DNA of 64,000 nt, taken from contig CALLPN010000035.1 of the NCBI GenBank assembly GCA_938015435.1, positions 57,673 through 121,672 of the forward strand, in the 5' to 3' direction. Made by a program: the position numbers and the translations under genes. Shown here piece after piece: positions 1 through 9,670 of the stretch. Positions within the stretch are counted from its first letter, which is position 1; every line of letters starts with the position of its first letter. The stretch is from an uncultured Saprospiraceae bacterium. GTDB lineage: Bacteria > Bacteroidota > Bacteroidia > Chitinophagales > Saprospiraceae. Under the pieces are notes generated by a model. That model was not told where the DNA came from. It saw only the letters and a program-made list of their open reading frames with translations, and made no database searches.

Positions 1-2
1 TT

Positions 3-164
3 AAGCAACTTGTAGAGGAAGAGCTCGAGGTAGTTAGTGATGTATTGGGTGATAAGGTAGCGATGACTGGCTTCTACTCATATGGTGAAATAGCGCCTTT
101 TGACGAATTTACGGCTTGTACCCTACACAATCAGACCATGACAATTACTACATTTACTGAATGA
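3..164 (+). CDS. FIST C-terminal domain protein (3' end only)
   Basis: The window opens inside this gene, and 53 codons remain before a TGA stop. The visible tail contains GFYSYGEIAPF and CTLHNQTM. These match the usual end of FIST C-terminal domains, which are predicted small-ligand sensor modules. The stop overlaps the start of the downstream hybrid histidine kinase as ATGA, so the two are almost certainly cotranslated. FIST proteins encoded beside sensor kinases are a known arrangement, and this one probably feeds a signal to the kinase. The N-terminal part lies outside the window. Confidence 0.75.
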   Translation, partial: KQLVEEELEVVSDVLGDKVAMTGFYSYGEIAPFDEFTACTLHNQTMTITTFTE

Positions 165-1900
165 AGAAGAGGCATAGATTATTAAGGCGGCAACTTAAGA
201 AACTCGACTTATCTCCGGATCAAGTCCAAGATATAGAACCTTTACTTCAACAAATCGAAGCGGCTTACATCGATTTTGATAATGATATATCGCACCTCGA
301 AACGATCATCGAAAAAAGTTCTCAAGAGCTATTTGATACTAATAAGAAATTACAGAATAATGTCATCTCTATCAGAGACCAGTTGAACAGAGTTGTGAGT
401 AATATTCATGAAGTAATATTCGAAACTGATATCAATGGAAATTGGACCTACCTCAATCCCGCTTGGAAAACTTTTACAGGACTCTCAGTAGAAGATAGTT
501 TAGGGAAACACTTTTCTGAATTCTTTTTAGGAGAATCTAACTTATCTATCTTAGGGGAAATCAGCATCAAAAATATAGGTGATAAAACATTCACTAGAGT
601 CATAGAATACACCAACCACAATGGTGAAAAGAAATGGGCGGAAGTTTCACTAGGCGTAGTGAGTGATAGCAATGGATGGCACGAAGGAACCATAGGAAGT
701 ATCGTTGACATTACTAGGCTCAAGCAAATCGAGAGTGACTTGATATCGGCTCGAGATAAAGAATCAAAAGCTAATAAAGCTAAGGTAGAATTCTTATCGA
801 CGATGTCACACGAGATCAGAACACCGCTCAATGCGGTCATAGGCATTAGCCATCTCTTACTTTTAGAAAACCCAAAAGCCGAGCAGCTTAAAAGTCTTAA
901 TGCTTTAAAATTTTCATCTGAGCACCTACTTGGATTGATCAACGATATACTAGATTTTAACAAGATAGAATCGGGTGCTTTAGAATTAGAGTTTAATGAC
1001 TTTAGCCTCAGCCAAATACTAGAAGGGCTTAAAAGTATATTTCACCCTAAATCTATAGATAAGGGAATCACCTTCTCTCTTACGAAGGGAGATACGGTTC
1101 CTAATGTAATTGTGGGTGATAGCATCAGGCTCTCTCAAGTCCTTACTAACTTAGTAAGCAATGCCGTAAAATTTACTGAAGAAGGAGAGGTTAAACTCAA
1201 TATTAAAACTACTGCACAGGACGAAAAGTCTATTACTATATTTTTTGAAATCATAGATACTGGAATAGGCATCCCAGAAAATAAGCAAGGGAAAATATTT
1301 GAATCTTTTACCCAAGCCAATTCGGATACTACTCGTAAGTATGGCGGTACTGGATTAGGATTGGCGATCTGTCAAAAACTATTAAGTCTGATGGATTCGA
1401 AATTGGATCTAAAAAGTATCGAAGGCCAAGGATCTACTTTTTCATTTGAATTGAAATTTAGCAAAAGTAAAAATCCATCGAATGCAAAAACCAATTACAT
1501 CAACCCTTCTCCTACTTTCTCAAGCCTTAGTGGCTTAACCATCCTTGTTGTAGAAGACTTCAAGATGAACATCATGGTTATCGAGAGATTTTTACAAAGA
1601 TGGGAAGTGGATTATAAGATTGCTACCAATGGAGCGATAGCAGTCGATATGGCTAAAGAAGGTGATTATGATTTGATCCTTATGGATCTGCAAATGCCAG
1701 TCATGAACGGCTATGATTCTTCCAAAGAGATCAGACAAGGCACTACTGATCACAATAAGACTATTCCGATCTTTGTGTTATCTGCCTCAGCATCTGTAGA
1801 TGTAAAAACAAAGATCACCGAATTTGGAATGAATGGACATATTAGCAAACCATTTAACCCTACTGATCTTTATAATTTATTGAAGAGTTATCATAGGTAG
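161..1900 (+). CDS. Hybrid sensor histidine kinase with PAS and receiver domains
   Basis: This 579-residue protein has no obvious signal peptide or membrane segment, so it is probably cytoplasmic. A helical N-terminus (about 1-80) is followed by a PAS domain (about 78-190). The HisKA dimerisation domain carries the phosphoacceptor His217 in the motif SHEIRTPLN. The HATPase domain shows the N box, DTGIGI and GGTGLGL. A C-terminal receiver domain follows (about 455-579), with phosphoacceptor Asp509 in LMDLQMPVMNG and the conserved Lys in SKPF near 563. The start overlaps the FIST gene stop. Family knowledge implies autophosphorylation on His and internal transfer to the receiver. The output partner is not visible here, and the FIST protein is the likely sensory partner. 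Confidence 0.93.
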   Translation: MKKRHRLLRRQLKKLDLSPDQVQDIEPLLQQIEAAYIDFDNDISHLETIIEKSSQELFDTNKKLQNNVISIRDQLNRVVSNIHEVIFETDINGNWTYLNPAWKTFTGLSVEDSLGKHFSEFFLGESNLSILGEISIKNIGDKTFTRVIEYTNHNGEKKWAEVSLGVVSDSNGWHEGTIGSIVDITRLKQIESDLISARDKESKANKAKVEFLSTMSHEIRTPLNAVIGISHLLLLENPKAEQLKSLNALKFSSEHLLGLINDILDFNKIESGALELEFNDFSLSQILEGLKSIFHPKSIDKGITFSLTKGDTVPNVIVGDSIRLSQVLTNLVSNAVKFTEEGEVKLNIKTTAQDEKSITIFFEIIDTGIGIPENKQGKIFESFTQANSDTTRKYGGTGLGLAICQKLLSLMDSKLDLKSIEGQGSTFSFELKFSKSKNPSNAKTNYINPSPTFSSLSGLTILVVEDFKMNIMVIERFLQRWEVDYKIATNGAIAVDMAKEGDYDLILMDLQMPVMNGYDSSKEIRQGTTDHNKTIPIFVLSASASVDVKTKITEFGMNGHISKPFNPTDLYNLLKSYHR

Positions 1901-2462
1901 AAATGTGTGTCAGTGAGCTATGAACTTCAAGAGTGTAATTATCGAAAAAACATTCGGCGAAGTAAAGACCTGGATTTCACTGCAATAAAATTCGATTCCT
2001 ATTTAAAAAGTTTCTCTAAAAATTTCAATCCCAACTCTCAACTGTAATATGAAAAGGTAAAATGTCACAAAGTGAGGAAATTATAAATAAAATTCATAAA
2101 AAAAACATGTGCTACATCAGGTTAGATTGACTTAGATTATTAATATTTATTGGAAGTCAGAGACATTCCAATCGCGCTTCGAAAAAAGTTATACTTACGA
2201 TAGCGGGCGACTCTACCAAAATTGCTGGAATATTTTCAATATGGGTAGCACCTAGGAATATTTCAATTTTTAAAAAAAGCATGTGCCCCATCGAAGAAGA
2301 TGAAGTACATGCTTTAAGTTTATCATTTTGCAATAATGTAATTAGTTGTTGCTTAGCAACTATTATTTCGCCTGCTACTAAAGTAGCAAGTGACATTAGG
2401 TTTTATAACTTTTAAATGATATATACAATAATCTCCAACATAACTTCCAAAACTCCTACTCA
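1901..2462. other. Intergenic region between convergent genes
   Basis: There is no convincing gene in these 562 bp. The region lies between the 3' ends of the kinase (+) and the T9SS protein (-). An open frame at 2157-2396 (-) encloses a terminator-like hairpin and has no recognisable protein features, so I do not call it. Confidence 0.6.
2276..2315 (-). terminator. Candidate Rho-independent terminator for the T9SS gene
   Basis: Inverted arms AAAGCATGT (2276-2284) and ACATGCTTT (2307-2315) are perfect, with a 22-base loop. On the minus strand the stem is followed by a T-rich run. It lies about 150 bp beyond the stop at 2463. The loop is long, so confidence is moderate. Confidence 0.4.
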
Positions 2463-5400
2463 CTACATTTTCACGAAAGGCACAAATTCTTTTTGCCCAT
2501 TTTCTAGCGTAATCCCTAAGAAGTATTTTCCGGTAATCAGATCCGAAACATCCAAAGTATAGGAAGGATTTTCGATGCGACGAATAAGCGCACCACGAGT
2601 AGAAATGATGATATATTCTTTGACCTCACCTTCCATATTTATCTGTAGTTGGTTACTAGTAGGATTGGGAGACACGGTAATTTCATTAGTACTTTTAAGA
2701 TTGTCATCAGTAGATAAAGGATCCCAATTTCGGTATATATACCCACCTTGCAAGTTTTCCATTGCGTCTATAGATTGAGTCTGAAAAGAACAGTAGTCTC
2801 TTCCTTCAGCTGAGATTAAATTTCCTCTGACAGATTCCCTAGATCCCATTTTTCTACCATCCATCCATAATACTTCACCGGACGGATCTACTTCCATAAA
2901 TAATATATGCGAATTGGAAAGAGAATCAGAACGCCAACTCCCTGCGACCAAGTAATTTTCTCCCTTAGGTGCTAATTTCTCCAGTCTAAAAGAATAAGCA
3001 TCAGGCATTATCTCAATAGTATTTAATGGATTACCAAATATATTGCATTCCATAATAACGTGATGTTCCTCAGTCTCTGTAGCAGATATATCTTCCGTAT
3101 AAGACCCTCCTCTAATCATATTTCCATTTTGCAATACATGAAAGTCACCCATAAATCGATCACCATTAGGAAACTCAAAATCCAACTGTGGAGAGGTATA
3201 GGTAGTTCCATCATTGCCATAGACTTTAAATGAACTAGGAATATTATATGCATGAGCAAAATATGAATGAACCACATAATCCTCGTACTTTCTAGTTCTA
3301 GGTAATGGATATAGCGCACTAGGCAAATAAATATTCTGGCTACTTAATTCATTATAGTTTTGATCTACCACCATCCTAAAATAAGAACGACTAGTATCAG
3401 TAGATTTGTAACCATAAAACGCAAAATTCCCATCATCTAACTTTTGCACTGATGTTAACTTACTCTCTTCATTTACTCCGATTCCTTCTGTCCAAATTCT
3501 CTCGTCAATATCATCGCCATCTTGGTTGATCACTTTGTAAAAGTTATTGTGTATATAATTATCTGTCCTAGATTGCTCATACATACTTCCAATCAATAAA
3601 ATATTACCATCCTCCAAAATTTCGTAATCATTAATAGTCGCTCCTCCTTCATCAAATGCTATGATTTTTTGCCACAGCACCTTGTCCGCTTGAACCTTAT
3701 ATAAAGACAATCGCTTACCTCGAGTATTTTCATTCGAACCCATGATGACTAATTCAGAACCATCAGGAAGTATAATTAACTCCCCTACAAAGTCGGTAAC
3801 TGCAGATGTTCCAAAAATTTGACCTTCTGCAATCTGAGTAAATGGTGATATATTTTCTGACTCCAATTCCAAATAATCGGTTTGATTATTAAATGCGATG
3901 GCCTCAAGGCCTAATGCTGTATTTCCATCTGACCAATTTGCTCTTGAGTATAATAAATCATCCTCACCATTATAATTTCGTATCGGTATATTAACTCGTA
4001 AATGAAATTCTTGATGAGCTAAAATGGGTTCTGTTACCACAATTTGAAGTTGATTACCTACTAAGAAAGGTTCATATTGATGAGATGAAGCTTTGTAGCT
4101 AACAGGATCATTGTTTTTTTGGGGAAATAGATCGATAGTTGCCCTAAGATTATTAATAATAGTATCACTTTTATTAATGAACCGTAGATTATATCTTACA
4201 TCTTCAGCATCTGGCTGCAGTATCTGATCATCACCGATCCCTAAGTTATCTTGTAGTATTCTATTACCACTTTTCTGATGTACAACTTCGTATGTTACTT
4301 TATCTCTACTTTTAGATGTTTCGACATGATACATCTGCGGAGATACGTTTACAGAATACAGATTATTATCGAAATGATCACAACCTGCATAACTGACCGA
4401 TTTAATTATTTTTTCATTATGCAATACTTGAAGTGTAGCGGCGTGTCCCTCCGATAAATAATCTAGATCAAACTTAGTACCCGGCAATAAATCTATACTA
4501 TCTTTTTCGTCGGTATAACCATCTATGAAGTACACCAAATCCAAGTCAAACGTTTCGGAAGTATTCATATTATTTATCTCGAATCTAACTTTGTCATCTA
4601 CACACTTAGCATTCACCTCTATATAATCTTCTAGTGTCAGTGATTGCATATTAGCCGAACTAATAGACACTTCCATATCGAGATGAGTCGACTCCAAGAG
4701 ATCCTCCACCGCTTGCGCCACGATAATGATTTTTCCTGATTCAAAGCTTTCTAAGCTAGTGAGATCAAATACATATTGCCCATCAAGATTCATCTCAAAT
4801 GGTAGACTAGTGCTAAGAATTTCGATTCGATCATCCTTTGATAATGTAATCATTGTGTTTTCTGAATCTACATTTCCAGTATTAGCATAGTCAATGAATA
4901 TAGATTGTCCTTCGCTTTCTAACAATTCCGTTTTTGTCATTCCTACTTCTAAAAAAACAGTATTTACTTTATTTAAGGTCAATGATATTTCTGTCATTTC
5001 GTTTTCTACTATGCTAACTTGATAGTCCGCTTGACATAAGTCATAGATTGGAGCTAATTCAAATTCTACATCATAGACACCTGGCGGTTTATTGATAGTA
5101 TATTTCCCATCAGCATTAGCAAGGTACCGTTCACCTTCAATACGAATGACTATATCAGAATCCAGTAAGCTAACGGCTGCGGTTTCATCACAGTTACCTA
5201 AGTCATCTATTTTCAATACTATCTCCGCACCCGAATTATATACATTACCGTCCAATGACATTTTTACTATATAGGGAAAATTTTCAGCATTCTCAACAAA
5301 ATTAGGTGTACACCCGCTAGCTACTATATACCCATCGATCAGACGTATTCGAAAAAAATTGCCATCCTCAAAATATTGTCGCCAGAGTAAATTACCTTCT

Positions 5401-6371
5401 CTATCACGTTTCTCGACAGCCGCAGAATAAGTATCATCCTTATAGATTCCAGCTATGAAAATTTCATCATTTTCCCCTACTGCCACATCAAATGGAATCA
5501 TCCCATAATCGTAATATAGCTTTGTAGTTCTAACATTTTGTCCATCTTTAGAAACTTTGAAAAGTGTACTCGAATTTCCATAACTAGATCCAGCAGTTAC
5601 GACGATGATATCATCACCAGAAAGCACTGCACCCAGAGGACCATCAAATCCATAATCAAACAATTGCGAAAAAGAACCGACATCGTAATCCTCTCTCCAA
5701 ATAAAATTTCCATTGTTCGGATCGATCTCAGTTACAACAATACCATGAAAACCAACACCGGTGGCGACCGCTTTAAAAATCGCAAAGCATCTATTCCCGT
5801 CCACGACAAATCTACCTACTTGACTAGTCGAGTGCAATTCATAGGTATTTGTCCAATATGGTTCTCCATCAATATTTGTATGAATAATAAAACCCTCTTC
5901 AGAAGCTCCAGGACCGTCGGTTTTCCCACCAAGCAACAATCCTCCGTTGTAACTCAATATTGAACTTATAAAACCATCCGAATAGCTACGTTCCCATAGC
6001 TTATTTCCCTCCAAGTCATACTTTAATAATTTAGCATCGGATTGAAAAGTGACTTCTGTATGCCCTCCTATATAGATTGAGCTATCTTCATAAAATAGAC
6101 TATAGGCATTTTCTAATTCTTGATCTAAATAGATATTCCTAATCGTAGATCCATCTTCTGCCAATATATTTAATATTTTTCTTGATCCATTGATCAGTCC
6201 TGCGATATTTCCATTTTCAAGTTCGCACATATCGATAAATACACTTTCGGTTATATTATTGGGAGACGCATTATATTCTTTACTCCAATGCTGTGAAAAC
6301 ATCGATGAAGTGACTACTAATAATAATGAAATGGTAAGGGCTAGCCTCAAAGCGGAGCGTAATTGTTGCAT
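2463..6371 (-). CDS. Exported protein with T9SS type A C-terminal sorting domain
   Basis: This is a large secreted protein of about 1302 residues. An ATG at 6434 is open, but I chose the one at 6371 because the signal peptide (MQQLRSALRLALTISLLLVV..FSQ) starts there. The N-terminal half has repeated segments of the form 'I LL GG.. dG..', each with an aspartate-glycine turn, resembling a beta-propeller of WD/PQQ-like blades. The middle has Ig-like or CARDB-like stretches. A second propeller-like block precedes the end. The last 80 residues fit the type A sorting domain: VSPNPTSNQLQI, then a hydrophobic beta pattern, ending with GKYFLGITLENGQ and a terminal FVKM. The protein is probably attached to or released from the cell surface by the T9SS. 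Its substrate or ligand is unknown. Confidence 0.85.
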   Translation of the reverse strand: MQQLRSALRLALTISLLLVVTSSMFSQHWSKEYNASPNNITESVFIDMCELENGNIAGLINGSRKILNILAEDGSTIRNIYLDQELENAYSLFYEDSSIYIGGHTEVTFQSDAKLLKYDLEGNKLWERSYSDGFISSILSYNGGLLLGGKTDGPGASEEGFIIHTNIDGEPYWTNTYELHSTSQVGRFVVDGNRCFAIFKAVATGVGFHGIVVTEIDPNNGNFIWREDYDVGSFSQLFDYGFDGPLGAVLSGDDIIVVTAGSSYGNSSTLFKVSKDGQNVRTTKLYYDYGMIPFDVAVGENDEIFIAGIYKDDTYSAAVEKRDREGNLLWRQYFEDGNFFRIRLIDGYIVASGCTPNFVENAENFPYIVKMSLDGNVYNSGAEIVLKIDDLGNCDETAAVSLLDSDIVIRIEGERYLANADGKYTINKPPGVYDVEFELAPIYDLCQADYQVSIVENEMTEISLTLNKVNTVFLEVGMTKTELLESEGQSIFIDYANTGNVDSENTMITLSKDDRIEILSTSLPFEMNLDGQYVFDLTSLESFESGKIIIVAQAVEDLLESTHLDMEVSISSANMQSLTLEDYIEVNAKCVDDKVRFEINNMNTSETFDLDLVYFIDGYTDEKDSIDLLPGTKFDLDYLSEGHAATLQVLHNEKIIKSVSYAGCDHFDNNLYSVNVSPQMYHVETSKSRDKVTYEVVHQKSGNRILQDNLGIGDDQILQPDAEDVRYNLRFINKSDTIINNLRATIDLFPQKNNDPVSYKASSHQYEPFLVGNQLQIVVTEPILAHQEFHLRVNIPIRNYNGEDDLLYSRANWSDGNTALGLEAIAFNNQTDYLELESENISPFTQIAEGQIFGTSAVTDFVGELIILPDGSELVIMGSNENTRGKRLSLYKVQADKVLWQKIIAFDEGGATINDYEILEDGNILLIGSMYEQSRTDNYIHNNFYKVINQDGDDIDERIWTEGIGVNEESKLTSVQKLDDGNFAFYGYKSTDTSRSYFRMVVDQNYNELSSQNIYLPSALYPLPRTRKYEDYVVHSYFAHAYNIPSSFKVYGNDGTTYTSPQLDFEFPNGDRFMGDFHVLQNGNMIRGGSYTEDISATETEEHHVIMECNIFGNPLNTIEIMPDAYSFRLEKLAPKGENYLVAGSWRSDSLSNSHILFMEVDPSGEVLWMDGRKMGSRESVRGNLISAEGRDYCSFQTQSIDAMENLQGGYIYRNWDPLSTDDNLKSTNEITVSPNPTSNQLQINMEGEVKEYIIISTRGALIRRIENPSYTLDVSDLITGKYFLGITLENGQKEFVPFVKM

Positions 6372-6398
6372 AATAATTGGTTTTGTATTACGAATATA

Positions 6399-6406
6399 CA
6401 AATATA
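6399..6406 (-). promoter_or_regulatory. Probable -7 promoter element TATATTTG
   Basis: On the minus strand this reads TATATTTG, a perfect match to the Bacteroidota TAnnTTTG element. It lies 27 bp upstream of the chosen start at 6371, which supports that start over the one at 6434. The paired TTCRTACA boxes found at other promoters in the window are absent here. Confidence 0.45.
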
Positions 6407-6630
6407 TAATAGCCTCACACCTATCTATTTGCATGATTGTATAATACTTTACTTTATTTATGGGGGATGTGTAAGGAGGTTGTCGGATTCCTTGGAATAT
6501 CTAGTTGAATAAGATTCACATTGGGAATGTGAAAGAAAGGAATCGTAACTTGTAATAAAGAATTAAATATGTTAAGAATGTAGTAGTAGCCTATGGATTG
6601 GGAAGACATGTCGTATACTAATTAGACGCT

Positions 6631-7332
6631 TTACAATTCTAATAAGATCGCGGAATTATTGTCTTTCGAATACATGTTGGTTTTAATCTTGATCGACTCG
6701 CCTAGATCATTGAAATTCTCTTTCGTCATAAACATATCCTTAAACATCACATCATCAAATACTTCGGTAACTCCATCTGAGCAAAGCAAAAACTTATCAC
6801 CAGCAGAGAGGTTATCTATAATACGACAATCTATGTCTCGACTAATCAAAACCTCGTTAGAGTTCAATGATCTTGTAATCTTATTCTTTAAAGGATGACT
6901 TCTCATTTCTTCTTCACTATTCAATATCCCTGCATCATACAATTCACGTACTAAAGAATGATCCTTTGTTCGTTTAAGTTCTTTCTCGTTGGCATTAAAA
7001 TAGTAAATTCTAGAATCTCCGAGATGGACTAAGTAAGCTAAATCCAGATGAAAACAAAGTATCGTTAGCGTTGTCGCTACATATTTATCAGTGGCCTGAT
7101 TTAGACTTTCTGACATTTTTATTACTATAGATCTAAGGTCATCCAAATTACTAACTAGGTGGGTATTATATAATTCTATAATCGTATCGCAAGCATATCT
7201 ACTCGCCAATGAACCATCCTCACTTCCTCCTACCCCATCACATAGCACAAACAGATTGTTATCTTCAGAGATAGCCAATGCGTCTTCTTGTCTTTTCCTT
7301 TTTCCAATATGATTGTAATGATAAACTTTCAA
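6631..7332 (-). CDS. PP2C-family protein serine/threonine phosphatase
   Basis: This 233-residue protein is a compact bacterial PP2C of Stp/PrpC type, which removes phosphate from Ser/Thr using two metal ions. Visible motifs are RQED (14-17), CDGVGG (31-36, metal-binding Asp), GDSR (105-108) and LCSDGVTEVF near 180. All core acidic motifs are present, so it should be active. No membrane segment is seen. It is the last gene of a three-gene operon and follows an FHA-domain gene with a 9 bp gap. FHA domains bind phosphothreonine, so the pair suggests reversible Thr phosphorylation. The only Ser/Thr kinase in the window is at 35201-39388, and both operons carry the same promoter motif. Confidence 0.92.
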   Translation of the reverse strand: MKVYHYNHIGKRKRQEDALAISEDNNLFVLCDGVGGSEDGSLASRYACDTIIELYNTHLVSNLDDLRSIVIKMSESLNQATDKYVATTLTILCFHLDLAYLVHLGDSRIYYFNANEKELKRTKDHSLVRELYDAGILNSEEEMRSHPLKNKITRSLNSNEVLISRDIDCRIIDNLSAGDKFLLCSDGVTEVFDDVMFKDMFMTKENFNDLGESIKIKTNMYSKDNNSAILLEL

Positions 7333-7341
7333 AACTGATTA

Positions 7342-7839
7342 TTATTTATAGTTGAATTCAAAACTTGTATTTCCTATTTGAATTATATCTTTATTTTTAA
7401 GATAAACCTTGTCTTCTTTTCGCAGTTTGGTATCATTCACTTTGACACCATTCTTACTCTCATTGTCATAGATCAAATACCCTTTATAGTTAACAAACTG
7501 AATATAACAGTGGCTTCTAGAGATGAAGTGATCATTTTCAATTTGAATATCCGCAACAGAATTAGTTGTTTGTCGACCTATTAGTGTCATGACATTAAAT
7601 AAATTATAAACCTTACTATCCGTATTAGACTTAGAGATATTTTTAAGTATTCCTTTTAATTCTTGTTTGAAAGGAATCGTAACTATTGTTGTCAAATCTT
7701 CTTTTTCTTCCTCTACTTGAATTTCAATTACGTGCTTGCATTCAGCATTCAGACAACGAAATTTTACTTTTCTACCTCTATATTTCTCTATATTCCTAAG
7801 CGTACTCTTCTTTCCACACTTCTTACAAATGATATCCAT
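7342..7839 (-). CDS. Zinc-ribbon and FHA domain protein
   Basis: This 165-residue cytoplasmic protein has two modules. The N-terminus has paired cysteines (C5, C8, C29, C34) that look like a small zinc ribbon. The C-terminal half is an FHA domain (about 80-165) with the conserved GR (88-89), SRSH (107-110) and SKNG (128-131), the signature for phosphothreonine binding. It lies 24 bp downstream of the acidic repeat protein and 9 bp upstream of the PP2C gene, so it is operonic. It probably serves as an adaptor that docks on phosphorylated partners. The zinc ribbon's partner is unknown. Confidence 0.88.
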   Translation of the reverse strand: MDIICKKCGKKSTLRNIEKYRGRKVKFRCLNAECKHVIEIQVEEEKEDLTTIVTIPFKQELKGILKNISKSNTDSKVYNLFNVMTLIGRQTTNSVADIQIENDHFISRSHCYIQFVNYKGYLIYDNESKNGVKVNDTKLRKEDKVYLKNKDIIQIGNTSFEFNYK

Positions 7840-7863
7840 AATTGGTTACGTTACCTTTACTTA

Positions 7864-8901
7864 TTAGAAATCGAATTCACTTAAATCAACACCATCGATC
7901 GCATCTGGCAATTCATCCGCCTCTACACCTGATATATCTTCTATTAAGTCTTCCGTCTGCAACACTTCATCTGAAGGATCCGCCATATCGCCTTCTTCAA
8001 CTGTCATGCTTGGATCAACAAGATCCCCTTCATCGATAAAGTCCCCTTCTTCAGTCAAAGGCTCCTGCATATCTCCTTCTTCAACAAAAATTTCCTCTTC
8101 ATTTGTAATATCTTCAATCGGCTCGATCATATCACCTTCATCAATTACAAAAGATTCTAATTCCTCTTCTGATATTTCATCCGTAGGCAAAAACTCCATT
8201 TCCTCTGGTAATTCAGAACTATCAATCTCTTCAAAACCCGCATTCATTTCTAATACTCCTGACCCTTCTACTTCTTGCTCCACTGCAGAACCTTGATCAT
8301 GAATGACATCATATACTCCATCATTATTCAAATCCACCTTGTCAATTTCCATTATACCATCATTATCTGTATCATTTAACACGATTTCTGGGAAAGAGTC
8401 AGAATCAATATTTATATGAACTACTTCTCCAGTACTATTGTCTACTATCGTTGACGATTCATGATCAATGGCATCCTCAATACCTGCAAAGTAATCGGCT
8501 CTATCTGATTCTGATAGATCATCCCATTCTTCCTTATAATAAGTATTGTAGTAACCTTCTTTAAACTTAAATATTCCTCCAGCTCCTTGTAATTCTCTCT
8601 GAGCAGCAAACGCTTCTCCAAAACTCATATCGCTTGGTGCTTCTATAATCTCCTCATTCATAACAACAGAAGCATTATAATCACAATCTTCAATATCAGT
8701 TTCTGACTCATTAGCGACTTCATTAGCCGAATCGTCATAGACTAAATCTTTAGCTGAGACGAAAGCCAGTGCAGAACCTGCACCAAATAAAGTAGCTAAG
8801 GCCATTTTACCATTTAGTATACTTTTTTTATCACCTCCGTTGATGGCAAAATCAATCGTCTTAGAAGAATTCATTGTTGGGTTAGTATTATCAGTATTCA
8901 T
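7864..8901 (-). CDS. Highly acidic protein with repeated EGD motifs
   Basis: I do not recognise a family for this 345-residue protein. It is very acidic. A Gly/Ala stretch near 30-50 (MALATLFGAGSALAFVSA) could be a weak membrane or signal segment. A segment near 170-200 has DTDNDG and DLNNDG, resembling Ca-binding (thrombospondin type 3 or EF-like) loops. The C-terminal third carries at least five spaced copies of EGD[MFL] followed by a hydrophobic residue and often EP/DP (for example EEGDMQEP, DEGDLVDP, EEGDMADP). It is the first gene of the operon with the FHA and PP2C genes and has a strong promoter of the shared type (8939-9004). The EGD repeats contain few Thr residues, so they are not obvious FHA targets. 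It may instead be a scaffold or cation-binding protein. Confidence 0.7.
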   Translation of the reverse strand: MNTDNTNPTMNSSKTIDFAINGGDKKSILNGKMALATLFGAGSALAFVSAKDLVYDDSANEVANESETDIEDCDYNASVVMNEEIIEAPSDMSFGEAFAAQRELQGAGGIFKFKEGYYNTYYKEEWDDLSESDRADYFAGIEDAIDHESSTIVDNSTGEVVHINIDSDSFPEIVLNDTDNDGIMEIDKVDLNNDGVYDVIHDQGSAVEQEVEGSGVLEMNAGFEEIDSSELPEEMEFLPTDEISEEELESFVIDEGDMIEPIEDITNEEEIFVEEGDMQEPLTEEGDFIDEGDLVDPSMTVEEGDMADPSDEVLQTEDLIEDISGVEADELPDAIDGVDLSEFDF

Positions 8902-8938
8902 GTCAATTGTTTTTATTTTTTAACTAATTATTATACTT

Positions 8939-9004
8939 CAAATGTAGGAGCTTATTACGCTTTACTATTAAATCATGTACGAATCGCATGTTTTACTGTA
9001 TAAA
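8939..9004 (-). promoter_or_regulatory. LytTR-type promoter of the acidic/FHA/PP2C operon
   Basis: Read on the minus strand, a distal box TTTATACA (8997-9004) and a proximal box TTCGTACA (8976-8983) start 21 bp apart. Exactly 29 bp then separate the proximal box from TACATTTG (8939-8946), a perfect -7 element. The start codon is 38 bp downstream. Five other promoters in the window have the same geometry. Confidence 0.75.
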
Positions 9005-9012
9005 GCGCGATT

Positions 9013-9669
9013 TTATTGAAATATAGCGTCACACCTTGAATTAGAGCACCCCTTTTTACCTTTCCAATAGGTAATGTTTTGATTCATCAACGATGTTTCG
9101 CACTTAGGGCATATCAGCCTATTTTCAAATTCTAGCTTAAGAAGATCTAGCTTTTCATTCTTTTTTACCTGCGAATTACCAAACATATTGGCCAATACAG
9201 AAATCAACCCTACAGCTATCATTAGCGCATATCTAACGCCATCATCAAGGTCAGGCACAAAAAGGAGTAATAGTATTATTATAAGCCCAAAGCTCACGCG
9301 TAATATAACTGGCAATACAGAAGGCTTTACAATATTATTTTTCCTCCCTTGATACTGCTCAAATAGACGCAATACCTTTTTATACTCTTTCTTAAAGTCT
9401 GACTTGTTTTTTTTAATGAGCTTATTCACATCATCAAAAAATTCTTGAGTTGTAAACTCAACTGAGCCTAATTTTAATTTGTCAGTGTTCCTTAGTAATG
9501 ATGTGCGAATACCTACTCCATTGATATAAGTACCATTCGAACTATCTAAATCTGTGACCAAGTATTCATCATACGATTTAAAATCTAACTCCAGATGAAA
9601 GTTACTTATTGACGAATCTTCGTAAGTCAGGTCATTCTTATTACTTCTACCGATCTTTATCTTATCCAT
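9013..9669 (-). CDS. FHA domain protein with two membrane segments and a zinc ribbon
   Basis: This 218-residue protein begins directly with an FHA domain. It shows GRS (7-9), S22-x-x-H25 and SSNGTYING (43-51), so it should bind phosphothreonine. A basic coiled stretch (about 80-115) follows, then two hydrophobic helices (about 119-139 and 143-164). The C-terminus has four cysteines (C187, C190, C208, C213) in a zinc-ribbon arrangement. The FHA domain is most likely cytoplasmic and anchored to the inner membrane. The gene lies 1 bp downstream of the LytTR gene and closes the caspase operon. Its design (FHA plus zinc ribbon) echoes the smaller FHA protein at 7342. Confidence 0.88.
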   Translation of the reverse strand: MDKIKIGRSNKNDLTYEDSSISNFHLELDFKSYDEYLVTDLDSSNGTYINGVGIRTSLLRNTDKLKLGSVEFTTQEFFDDVNKLIKKNKSDFKKEYKKVLRLFEQYQGRKNNIVKPSVLPVILRVSFGLIIILLLLFVPDLDDGVRYALMIAVGLISVLANMFGNSQVKKNEKLDLLKLEFENRLICPKCETSLMNQNITYWKGKKGCSNSRCDAIFQ

Positions 9670-9670
9670 A

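Noticed and set aside
2157..2396. 79-codon open frame on the minus strand
   Set aside because: It contains a terminator-like hairpin, has no recognisable motif and lies in a gap between convergent genes.
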